Assembly: GCA_905147135.1 (NCBI GenBank)
Contig: LR990060.1
Coordinates: 4,294,001-4,358,000, forward strand
Direction of reading: 5' to 3'
DNA length: 64,000 nucleotides
DNA from: Blastobasis lacticolella
Lineage: Eukaryota > Arthropoda > Insecta > Lepidoptera > Blastobasidae
Shown: piece by piece, positions 10,598-22,300 of the stretch
How positions within the stretch are numbered: the stretch's first letter is position 1
How the letters are laid out: each line of letters starts with the position of its first letter
Program-made: the position numbers and the translations under genes
The notes under the pieces: model-generated
Seen by the model: only the letters and a program-made list of their open reading frames with translations
Told to the model about the DNA's origin: nothing
Databases searched by the model: none

Positions 10598-11689
10598 CAC
10601 GTATACTTCGAAAATATAGTATAGTTAGGGCTACCGTTAAATTTCCATTCCATGTACCTACCTACTTAATAAATATCTAATACGTGTAGGTAAATATACA
10701 ATGTCTGAGAATAAACCATAATAAAGATAGGTAACTATATTGTCAATTTTTCCAGTCGATCCGTAAGTATTACTATCACATGTGACCTTTCGTATTCTCA
10801 TTTTAATAACTAGTTTGATACACTTACATAACGGATTTGCAAACTCGACCGAATCTTTTCTATAAAGGTATGCACCAGATGCATTCACGTCGAAATCGTT
10901 GTTTTTTTGCTCATTACGTCAGTGCCTACGTCATTTTCACACTAGCACTCGTTTGGTGTGTTTAGAAGTAAACCTGGTAGAGCGGTTTGTGGAAAAACCC
11001 AAAATAGGTGTGTGAAATTGAATCACTGAATGACTCAATACTTGTTTTTAAGAAACAGAAATAAACACATAGCTGATTTGGGGACAGGTTTTTTTACTAG
11101 AAACCTTAGCTTTAAAGTTTCCAAGTTACATGCGAACAATGTCAGATTATGTCTTAAATTACGTACTATCACTGGTGAGATTAATACAGTGTAGTTTCAC
11201 AATATAACGATTACAACCTGTACCTACATGTAAAAAGTTAAGGGTGGTACAAAAAGTAGAAAGTGGGTTCTAAACAACTTTGGTTAGAAGTACTAGCTAA
11301 AGTTTAATTTTGTATTATATCTGTCCGTCAAGTCATTGTCAAATAAAGATTTATCTATATAGGTTTTAAGACTTTCGTGGTAATTCACTATACTTTCATC
11401 GCACATGTTATCAGGTTTATTATCACGGTGAGTATTATTTCAGGAAGATTAAGTCAAAATAGGCGGAGTATTATAAATTCACCGGAAAAAAGGCGTGACG
11501 TTATGTTGTACTCGTATGTACACTTTACTCGTAGCAGGGAAGGTTTGGACTGCAAAAGGTTGGACCATACTTTGCTCTGATTGATCTAAGAGATATAGGT
11601 ATAGCGCAGGTGGCAAGGTGATGTCACTATTGGGCTATTTTAAAAGTCGGTAATTTATTTGTCGAGATTTCACATAAGTATAACTGTGA

Positions 11690-12105
11690 CGTCAGTTTGA
11701 GGTCCTTGCTTGAATGTACCAAATTAGTAGCGACGTCTTATTAACGTCAAAACGTACTAAATTAGTCCCCATGCGGATTTAATACTAACGTCACTTTGAG
11801 GTCATTACCTGGACGTACCAAATTTTTCCCATGAGAGACGATATGCCAACGTCAGTCACTCATTACCAGTCACTGTCAAGACGTACCAAATTATCCCAAA
11901 GCAGACGTTATGCTAACGTCAATTTGAGATGATTTCCTGGATACCACATTTATTCCCAGGCGGACGTAATACTAACATCACTTTAACGTCATTACCTTGA
12001 TTGTACCACATTTCATCCCCAGGCGGACTTAATACTAACGTCACTTTGAGGTCATTACCTAGACGTAACAAATTTATTCCATGGCAGACGTTATGCCAAC
12101 GTCAA
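11690..12105. repeat. Degenerate tandem repeat, about 60-65-bp unit, ACGTC-rich
   Basis: The block ACGTCACTTTGAGGTCATTA recurs in variant form near 11690, 11789, 11918, 11975 and 12041. Each copy is followed by a CCTGGACGTACCAAATTTAT-like stretch and a GGCGGACGT-like stretch. Copies are 75-90 percent alike by eye and spacing varies. Every unit carries several ACGTC or AACGT half-sites. Confidence 0.7.
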
Positions 12106-12439
12106 GTTACGTTACATTCGTAATACTGCTGCTAGATGTCGTTGCACGTCCATTAAAACCCGCAATCGAATGTACGCCCTTGGATAATAACGTGAGGAGT
12201 ATGACGAAACACAGACCACAGCAAAGCATACTTACCTGGAATACGAGTTACTGTGATGAAGGCGGTTCCCCAGTTTATTGTGCACAGGAAATACATAGCG
12301 AATAACAGGCAAAGTAATAAATGGCACAACAGGCGCTACTTATTTCTATAAGAAATCTTTTCCAGCAGGCCTTCGGAAGCGTGATGTGATCATGAGACGC
12401 CGATAGGACGTGCACAATATTACCTATCTAAATCACACA

Positions 12440-12690
12440 TAAATATCTACATATCACACACTGTCGTGCGGAAGAGAATTCCAAAGTCTTGCCGCATGAA
12501 CAGTGAAGGAGTAGGAATAGAAATCAGAATGGTGGATAGGAATTGCCAATGAGGATCTTACACTGGATCGACAGGGTTTGTCTTGTGGACGGGAGAAATG
12601 GAATTGTTCACGGAGATATAAAGGAGCAGAAGGGTTGTGAAGGATATTGTAGAGGGTGGATTGGATATGAGCATTCCTGTTTCTGTGTGT
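12440..12690 (-). pseudogene. LINE ORF2 C-terminal fragment
   Basis: The minus strand encodes HHSDFYSYSFTVHAARLWNS followed by LPHDSV, the ARLWNSLP motif found at the C-terminus of jockey and R1-type LINE proteins. A frame change near 12560 separates it from its upstream part. It is 5'-truncated, and a different LINE end abuts it. Confidence 0.65.
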
Positions 12691-13172
12691 ATGAGTATGG
12701 TACTTAATAACTCTAATGCGCCTGAGTACTTGCGCGAATGGTTCAGCTTCCGCCCGTCCGCCGACCCTCGACTGCGCCCCCGCCGAGAGCTGGATATTCC
12801 GTCGTTTAATTCGGCAGACCTTCGCAAACCTGGCTCCTTCAAGTATCTTGTTCTTGAAGAATTTTTTTCTTCAAACTTGATGAATGAGCTTTATTTTTCT
12901 TGATTTTTTTTTCTGGGGTCATATTATAAAGGTCTATTTATTATATTATGAATATTTATGTATATTAGTAATTGTTAATTTATCTACTGGTATTAGTATT
13001 TTATTCTTTATAGTTAAATGTTTATAATCTTAATTGCCTTCACCGCTCATCAAAGGTCTTCTCGGCTTATCAAAGGTTAGATGGAAGAAAATCCCGTTGT
13101 GGGATAAGCTCGCCTTTGCATTATAAACTGTATTTTATAAATTGATGCAATAAAGAGATTACATACATACAT
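12690..13172 (+). mobile_element. LINE 3' end with short ORF tail and 3' UTR
   Basis: An open stretch to the TGA at 12901 carries RPRRELDIPSF and FKYLVLEEFF, resembling a LINE ORF C-terminus. The 3' UTR then contains TGTGGGATAAGCTCGCCTTT and GCAATAAAGAGATTACAT, and ends in an ACATAC repeat. The same 3' UTR motif occurs at 17735-17880 and a relative at 23360-23420. The protein identity is tentative. Confidence 0.55.
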
Positions 13173-13189
13173 TCCTTCTCTGAGGGAGG

Positions 13190-13620
13190 GTCGGTGTCCA
13201 TGTCACGTCTTTACAAAACCTTCTAATGTCTTCGAATGACATCCATATTACGTCATGTTTGACGTCATCAGAGACGTCGTGAGGCTATGATATTGTGCCG
13301 TCATTTACAACGTCGAGATGGTGACTATAAAGACGTCATTTACGTCTACAATTATCCTAATTGGACTCCATGACGACATAAAATCACGACTGTAAAAGAG
13401 GTCCTTTTCACGCCATTACAAGACATTTTACGTACGATAGATGTCTATAGTACGTTTTTGAGGACGTCTCACTAACGACCGTAATGACGTCCTGTTTGAA
13501 GTCATCAGACGTCGTAAGGCTATGACTTTGGGCCCCTACCAATACCTACCATATGACGACCAATACAACGTCATTTACGTCTAAAATTACCCAAATTGGA
13601 TGATGATCGTCGTGATGACA
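13190..13620. repeat. Two-copy tandem repeat, about 235-bp period, ACGTC-rich
   Basis: The block GACGTCATCAGAGACGTCGT with GAGGCTATGA at about 13253 recurs as GAAGTCATCAGACGTCGTAA with GGCTATGA near 13488. GTCATTTACGTCTACAATTA likewise recurs after the same interval. Like 11690-12105 it is dense in ACGTC, though the repeat unit differs. Confidence 0.6.
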
Positions 13621-13639
13621 TAATTGTTACCTGGAGGTA

Positions 13640-15560
13640 GTATAAATTAATATCGTGTAATTCGTTTCAATAATACCCACATTTTGGTTTTGACATCACA
13701 TTTATTTAATTGTTTCAAGAATTTTTTCTATATTTGGTTACAGTTTGGCAGTTTTAATTAATTACTTACTTACTCTCCATATTAATTAGGTACTTAATAC
13801 TTAAAATGAACAGCGCAGCGCATGTCTAAACCATACAATTGGAAAGTTGTATGTGCTTAAATTAAGAGAAAGGATAAAACATGAGTTTTAGAACAAAATA
13901 AAATAGGTAACGTGTGTAAAATGAGAAAAAATAAACGAAAACTGTCCTTTTAGTGCTAAGCACCGATTTTACAAATACAAAGTATCGAAGTCTGTATAAC
14001 TCTAGGTACCTAAATGGGCAACTTCCGCTCGCTTTTTTGTTACTTAAGTACTACTTAATAGACGTTCTTAAAGTTCTTAAAACTATGTATAAGCGCATTT
14101 TTATATGTACAGAGTCGTGCTTAACTAACACTCAAGGCTTCCAGCTATATTTATTTGGCATAATTAACAGTAAATACATCAATTTAGGTTAAATCATTGT
14201 TAATCTTAATTTTCTTATTCAAGTTATCGGCCGAAGCTATTTACAATACAATTACAGTAAATAACACTTAATGAGGAAGATAGTTTAATCACTATCTATT
14301 TACATTTAAGAACATTGTCTCGAGTCTTCAGATAAAAATAAACATACTTAAGTAGGTAGTATTATGAAACTGGAAAGGCTTATTGAATGAACTGGAACAA
14401 TAATCGGGCACTACTACAAATAACACTCAATAATGTTTATCTATATGTAATATCTTGTACGTAGGTACCTAGTAAGTAAATATATATTAGACTACGATGA
14501 CTTATATTCTAATGCAAGAGGCCTTAATTCGTTTTTAAATATTAGAAATATATAAGTACAATATTTACACCCTATTTGACTAGTTTTATAATTGCACGTT
14601 TAATTTACATTTACATTTTAAACTGGCACTAAAGATTATGAGTTTGCATTCAGAAGTACCTATCTATCTTCTTGTCAATTAAAAATCTCATGGAGTGACA
14701 AAATTATTTCTTATAGTCATAAATTGTAATATACTGTGCGTAATTTGGCTTCTATGTCTGTGGTTGATTAAATTCTTAAATTAGGTAGGTGTAGATCCGG
14801 ATGGTAAATAAGTCGTGTAAGTCTTGTAAGACCCGAGTTCAAATCCCACTCAGCGACTTGGTACCTAAATCGTAAAAATTACGCTGACGTAAAAAGTGGA
14901 TTAGCGTAATGAAAAGACCACACCATTACTTTACAAAGGATCACGACGATAATCAGTTTAATTATTAATCTGAACCTCCTCAGTCATGAGGTTCGACGCA
15001 GAAGAAAAAATCTGAATAAGTAGAATATAATAGGTAGGATATATTCACGTCTCCTTTAAGAATTTTTTGTAAAATTAATAACTCCGTGAGATATCAATAA
15101 TTACTAGGTATCTAAATGACAAATACAGGTATATGTAAGTAGGTACCTATGCTTTGTCTAATATAGGATGATAATTTTGACCACTAATTATTCTTTGTCC
15201 TTGGCCCACGCCTATAAAGTTCCGTGTTTTTTTTCGGTAAAATGTACTACGGATAATATCGTATTTCATGGACAGGTACCGCCCCTTTAGTGAAGTGCCA
15301 CGAATAACGAAAGACAATCGAAAATCGGTATTCAAAGAAAATAATCGAACATTTAAAATGAACAGTTCTCTTTGCTGTAGGCCTGCTGGAAGAAATTTCT
15401 TTTTAGAAATAAGTAGCGCCTTTTGTGTCATGTATATATTTGCCATATCTTTGTTACTTACCATTTTTGTGTGCAATAAACTATTAAATTAAATAAATAA
15501 ATAACATTTAGATAATTATATTGTTTTTAGTAACTAAACTCTCATTCTTTGTCTGGATTT
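13640..15560. other. AT-rich intergenic stretch, no gene
   Basis: It has frequent stops, no domain similarity and several TAGGTACCTA palindromes (14003, 14462, 15140). A weak tRNA-like B box (GAGTTCAAATCCC) near 14831 suggests an old SINE head, but the rest does not align with the families here. Confidence 0.45.
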
Positions 15561-15569
15561 CACCCTAAG

Positions 15570-15673
15570 AAACCTTTCACAACAACGATTTCGACTCGCG
15601 CGTATAATACGGAATAGGCTGACTGACCGAATAAAAATACGCACGTGTCGAAATCGTCGTTGTGGAAGGGTTT
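15570..15673. repeat. Palindromic element, 26-bp arms
   Basis: The left arm begins AAACCTTTCACAACAACGAT and the right arm is its inverted near-copy, matching at about 23 of 26 positions. The interior is about 50 bases. It lies about 0.6 kb beyond the nuclear-receptor stop codon and may be part of that transcript's 3' end. Confidence 0.6.
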
Positions 15674-15718
15674 TTAATGTCGTATAAATAAATTATTAAT
15701 TTTAAAGAAAATAGATAG

Positions 15719-15724
15719 TTTATT
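15719..15724 (-). promoter_or_regulatory. Hr51: Candidate polyadenylation signal for the receptor gene
   Basis: The plus strand reads TTTATT, which is AATAAA on the minus strand, about 545 bases after the stop at 16267-16269. A weaker ATTAAA occurs nearer, at 15912-15917. It is the first canonical hexamer I found. Confidence 0.3.
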
Positions 15725-16266
15725 TTGTAAAATACATACAGCATAACCATGCAACTATTGATTTCAACTTCCATGAGAATTAAAATCGATAATCGAATAG
15801 ATTCAATAACGATTTTATACCTACTGTGAACTGTCAAAATTATCATCCTATATTTGACAAAGTATAATAGAAGTTACTGTATCTCAACGCCGAAGGCAAG
15901 ATAAAGTTATATTTAATTTTCTCGTTTACTGCACATTTCTTAGTCTCTATTTCTTTTTTTCCATAAAAATTAATAGCTATACATAAAGTACTATAATATT
16001 TTTCCTGACTCCATTCTGGATTACCCTCGAAGTTATAGCTTATACTTTTTGACACTTTCTGGACCACCCTCAAGTTTTCGGTTTTTGACACCTTGTTTAT
16101 ACAAAAAACTGAAATAGTTTTTGGATATTAGCAAAATGACTGAAAATAAGAGCATAATGCCAGAGCTTGGTTAAGGCTTTAAATAAGACCAAGCTAGATT
16201 TTAGATAGCTGACTTGTAGCTATAGTTGTTATCGTTGAAAACACTGAGAGGTAAGGCGTACCGCGT

Positions 16267-16399
16267 TCAGTTCTTATACATGTCAGCCAGTACTTTCTCC
16301 ATGGGAGTCTGTCCGATGGTTTTCGCGAAGAATTCCTTCTCCAGCTGATGAGGTGTCACCAGCCGCAGCAGAGGCAATAACAGCAGAAGGCGGCCAAAC
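16267..16399 (-). CDS. Hr51: Receptor terminal coding exon: LBD helices 10-12
   Basis: It encodes [20 protein letters not shown] followed by [23 protein letters not shown] and TGA (133 bases). Helix 10/11 is the dimer surface and the last residues form the AF-2 helix. The acceptor is CTTTTCCAG. The C-terminus ends as in vertebrate PNR. Confidence 0.94.
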
Positions 16400-19300
16400 C
16401 TGGAAAAGTATAGGCATCGTAAGAATATAGTAGACACGTAGTCAAGTCAGAGGAGTCCGCCTGGGTGAGTACCACCGCCTTATCTATTTCTGTCGCCAAG
16501 CAACAATGCTTGCATTGTTGTGTTCCGGTATTAAGGATAAGATGGCTAGCGCAAACGCGCTGTAACTACAGGCATGAGGCATTTAGGCTTCCAATGCGTT
16601 GCCCGCCTCTAAAGAGACCTCTAATATACCTCTTGAACGATCCCATGTCATAGTCCAAAGAAAACACTGGAAGGGAGATATCAGGAATACGATCGCAGGA
16701 GGAGGAGGAAGTATTCCCAAACACAAATAAACGAATAAATAAATAGACATAGGCATAGACAGTATTTTATTCGGATCTTCATTACATCCTTAGCCTAAGG
16801 TAAGTACAGTAAATTATAATGACTGAAAACTACATAAGACCAGCCAGTGATGTAATGGAAACCGAAATGGACCAGTCTCAGCATAATGCTGTGAGGGCTG
16901 ATGCCTGTCACAGCGCTGGTTTTCAGAAAAGCCCATGCATCCCACGCGCGTTACGCGAACGGTTATAAATATTATTTAAATATCAAAAGAGAGGTAGGGC
17001 ATAGCGGGGTATCCCGTTCGAATTGGAGCCGCCCGACTGGGGAAGTACCTCCCTTACAGAATACCGCAGCTAAACAATACTCTTTTAAATAGGATTGTGT
17101 TTCTGCCGGTGAGTAAGGTCTCCAGAGCTCCATGGGGTGGGAATTTGGGGAACCGTGGCTTTGGCAGTGGAGGGATATTTGCCTTTTTGCTGCCAGAGTA
17201 ACGTGTTATAGAGGTGGGCAACGCATTGGCGATAGTCTCGGTGTTGCTAATGTCTATAGGCAGTGGTGACCACTTTCCATCAGGTGGCCCGCTTGCCTGT
17301 TTGCCTATCGTATAACATTAAAATAAAAAATTATTCACACAATTATGCTATTCTTTATTGATTAATCCAAAAATAAATATTTTATAATTACGAAGCTTAA
17401 TAAAAAATATACCTATAACTAGACATATAAAATAGTGTGTGTTACCTGGCGGGCGCGGCGCCGTGCGCGGCCCTGGCGTGCGTCATCAGCATCACCTGCG
17501 CCTGGTCCTGCAGGTTCTCGATCTGCAGCGGGTCCTTCAGCCCGCGGGTCTCTGCAACATTCACTTCGATTGAGGTTTTGTCGTTGATATCTAAGGTGCA
17601 GCATTATCATTATTTATAGTATGTTAGGTATATAGTATATAGTATTATAGTTTATGGTATAGTATATTTATGTGGTATATAGTATTCAACATTATAGTCA
17701 TATTGAAATTTGCACAAAACTCGATATTGCTACCACCGCTCGTTAAATAACTCATTTCGGACTATCCAAAGTAAGGTTAGCTGGAAGAAATTGTGGGATA
17801 AGCCCGCCTTTGCAATGTATATTTATTTTCTTTTGTTATTGTTTTTTATGTAGAAATACGCAATAAAGAGTTTACATTTTCTAATTTTAAGTGATATTTT
17901 TCCGGTCAAGTGGCAGCGTGCTTGCGAAACCGATAAGCATAGCTGGGCATTAACTCGTTAATCCGTTAATCGTTAATTAACGAAGTTAATATATTGATTA
18001 ACGGATTAACTTTTAAGTGTTGCTTAAAATTTGTTAACGGACACGTTAACTTTCGTTAACATCAGTCAGAAGTCCGTTAATCGTTAATCCATTAAATCTA
18101 AAAACTATTAAATCTAAGGGCCTAGTAAATTGCACAGCTTTAGCCAATGCCTTATTCAATGGCATAGAGAAAAGGTTTGGACCACTCCTGAATGATGAAC
18201 AGTGCCAACTTGCCGCGGCATTTCACCCAAAGTTCCGATTGATATGGCTGGAAACGTATGACAGCAGTAGAGTAGATGCAGTAAAAAAGTGCATGGAAAA
18301 AAGGTAGAAGATGCCTTACGACAAGAAGCAGAGGAAAATTCGAAAGATATTTTAAGTGGCGGAGGGAGCAATGCGAGTGACAATGATGATGACGAGGAAG
18401 ACTTTTTCAATTCTGTCACTCAGACTCAGTCTATAGAAAAACCAAAGAGCTCCAACTCTTTAAAGAGTAAAGCGCAAAGTCTCGTCAAAATGTGGCTGGA
18501 CATGAAATCAAAAGACTCGTTCAACGATGCTGCATTCCTCGGAGAACAGATATTCATAAATCTATTCATCAAATACAATACTGCTGTACCCTCAAGCGCT
18601 GCAGTTGAACGTCTGTTTTCCACGGGTAAAGACATTTTAACACCAAAGCGAGCCTCCCCTTTCAGACGAGAACTTCAATATGTTAATGTTCATGGGGAAT
18701 ATGCACCTTATGCCCGGCGATTAAATTACACATTTGAATTAAACAAGTATTTTGTTTTCTTCCTAACTTCCAGAACATCATAAACCAACAGGTTTTATAA
18801 GTGTGAACAAATAAATTGTTAAAATGTGTGTAAAATTGCATTTTTAACAATACAAATGCAATTTTACACATATTAACGATTAACGTTAACTTGCGTTAAT
18901 TCTTGCGAAATGTAACGCTTTAACGTTCAACGAAGCTAACTTTTTTGTAGCGGATTAACGATTAACGAAGTTAACTATTTGATTAACGGTGCCCAGCTAT
19001 GCCGATAAGGTTAAGCAATGTCCAGGAACTGGACTGGAATGGCGGCGTTTGATTAACGGACCAGCCTTCTAATTAAATGGCTGATTTCACCAAATGGCTA
19101 CGACATATCCACAGCCGCTTTTTATCGGAACACCACAGGATCTCACAGATAGGTTTCGCCTGGCTACGGTAATAATAATTTTTATGCATTTTAATGTATT
19201 TGACATTTATATAATGAATGACAATAACTATGAATTTTTGCGATAATTTTGTGTTGTATCTATTGTGTATTTATATGTATTAACAATGGTGTATCAATTT

Positions 19301-22300
19301 TGATATGTAACAATGGTTATTAATCAATACATTTCACATCACATCACAGCCCGTAACAGTCCACTACAGGACTTAGGGCCTCTCCCACGAAAGGGGAGGT
19401 TATTGCCATAATCTCCACGCTTGGCAGGCGGGTTGGAGATCGCAGTGTTTAAATATAACAATAGAAAATGCTGCTGCCCATTTTCCAGTCTACCAGTGAT
19501 CTTTTGCCTCGAAAACATTAGTCGCCTTGTACGACACCCATGAGTGTAAGGTGTTGGTGCTATTCTACTCTGCCGGACACCACACGGCCACACCATCAAT
19601 ACTTTTAAACTTATTTATTTTTGCGAAGCTGAGGCGAGTCGCTAGTAGGTAACTAATGATTAAATGTGAATCGTGGCGACAATGACCGCATTCCGTTAGC
19701 AGAGCTTCACGCGCGTTCGTCAGTAAAATGTATAATTGCTTATTGCTCATCCAAAGGATATGAGTCCTCCCACTTTCTGGCATACAAAGGCCAAAATATG
19801 AGGTACCTACTAACATGGGTTTACCCAAAGACGATTTTATAGAGACACAATAGAAAAGCTGCGGTTGTCTGTAACCACAGCTGTGGTTTTGTAAGAACCT
19901 AACCACAAACAAGCAAAATCGTGAATAGATACCTATACCTAGGTGCTTACGAGTTAATATTTCTGGCTTCTGAGTATTACCTATTCAGACTTTGCAGTGA
20001 AGAAATAACTTTTATTTTTATTTCTTTATGCAGCAGACAACGTGCAACATGTTATAGGGGTGGGCAACGCATTGGCGATACTCTTGGTGTTGCTAATGTC
20101 TGTGGTGACCAGTCTCCATCAGGTGGCCTGCTTGCCTGTTTGATTACCGAGTGATATTAAAAAAAAGACAAGCAGGCTTGCTGGCCACCTGATGGAAAGA
20201 GGTCACCGCCGCCTATGGACATCAGCAACACCAGGGGCGCTACCAATGCGTCTGAAGAGACATCTAATATACCTCTTGAACGATTCCATGTCATAGTCCA
20301 AAGGAAACACAATCCGAATCGTACGAGAAAGAAACGTTCTTTCGAATCTTTTCGAATTCCTAAATTCTTTCGAGTTTCTGATAGCTTCTGCAGCTAAAAA
20401 GCGTTAGGGTAGACAGATATGGATAGGTATCAACTCCTCACATGAGCAACATTTGCAGGAAATTGGTATAATAATAATAAATATAGTCGTTTTCAACACG
20501 TGGCAATCATAAATTAAGGATGAGCTCAGCTTTGCGGTTTTCCTTCAACTAGCGGCGAGGATGTTTTCAAAAGGTCTTTAGGATGACCAACTGTCATGTA
20601 TTTTGTAATATTTCCTCTTTTCAGCTATAATTATGGCCGTGTCCCGTAAAAAAGAAGATCAAGGCCCATACACGGTCTTAGAGCGTCGGTGACTTAGTGG
20701 TTAAGGAGTCCGACTCCTAAGCGAGAGGTACCGCGTTCGAACCCCAGTGCCGCACTGCCGGCGTGTACTAATGACTTATCTGAGTTATGTAACTAACTAC
20801 CTACATTTAGTTTAACACAAGCCGATATCTACTAGGAATAGTTTAACACAAGCCGATATCTACTAGGAAAATATCACATTGCAAGGGTATGTTCCGGGTT
20901 TCCTACCACGTACCTTTGTTGACGACTTTGAGATTCCACGGAAACTCTACTTTCTATAACATATGAAAATTTCATCAAAATTAACTGAAACCACATTTTT
21001 CTAAGAACTTTTGCGGGTTATTTGTCGATTCCGTATCCGAATCCGATTTCCGAGCCATTGTGAATATGGCTACAGGAGAGGTTGGTACTCCAGGCTTGGG
21101 CTATAATAGGTTAAGCAGGTTGCAGTAAGTAGGATGTAGGTCTGTAGGCTACCTCCATGAACATAGCACTGGCTAGGTAGGAGTTCAAATGTGTTCCATT
21201 TGAATATAAGAAGTAAGGTGTAGTTTGCCTAGGAAGGCACACGGACGTCCACCTGATGGAAAGTAGCTACCGTCGTCCAGGACATCGCAACCTAAGGGGA
21301 GCGGATGCGGTGCCGGCCTTTGAGGTACCTGTAGTCATGCCTTTTGAAGAAAGGTCATTGTAGGTGTTACTGATTAAATAACAGCAATTATCGCTTTGTC
21401 CCGTGGTTTTTCTTTAACCTTTTCAACGCCAAAGTAATACATATGTGACGTCTCATTTCCGTGCCCATATCGCCAAAGACGGATGTATCAGAAAGAAAAT
21501 AAGTTATAATTAACCATTATTTTAATTGCACACACGAACATTAACACTGAGTTTATTATCTAATATATCGATATGTATTATGTTCACAACACTACCTAAA
21601 CAATACGATGACCTGAGTGGTTCAGTGGTCAACACGCACCTGGCCTGCCACGCAAGAGGTCCCGAGTTCGATTCCCGACCGGGCAGAAATTGAAATGATA
21701 AATTTAACTTTCTGTTACGGGTCTGGGTGTTCTATGTATAATAAGTATGTATTTAATAGTATGTAAGTAGTTTATCAGTTATCTAGCACCCATAACACAA
21801 GCTTTGCTTACTTTGGGGCTAGATGGCGCTGTCCACGGTTATATTTTTTTTATATATTTTTGGGCCGTGGCGTGTGGTGCCGCCACCTCAAAGAATAGCA
21901 CCACCCCATCTCTTCCCGTGGGTGTCGTAAGAGGCGACTAAGGGACAAATCCGAAAGGTGGGCAGCAGCATCTTTCTAGGTAGATTTACATCAATTGCAC
22001 TGCGATCTCCAATCCGCCTGCCAAGCGTGGAGATAATGGCAATGGGAATGGAATGGAATGGAATGGCCTTTCGTGGGAGAGGCCCGAAGTCCTGCAGTGG
22101 ACTGTTATGGGCTGTGATGATGATGATGATGATGGGCCGTGGCGTGGAAAGGGTTAAACCATGGTTTCCTTTTTAGATACATGTCCTGTAAAATGAGCAC
22201 ATGGATGGTCACCATACTTAGCTTGCGCTCTGTTTCGTTTCGTACCTACTTACCTACCTTGTAAACAATATGAGTTCAAGCCTACAAAGCTTATATATTT

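Noticed and set aside
18156..18419. Minus-strand 87-residue serine-rich frame
   Set aside because: It is the antisense of the acidic linker of the hAT transposase remnant.
21604..21690. True tRNA gene
   Set aside because: A- and B-box-like sequences are present, but no cloverleaf with a proper anticodon arm and 3' acceptor pairing could be drawn. The body continues as a SINE found in several copies.
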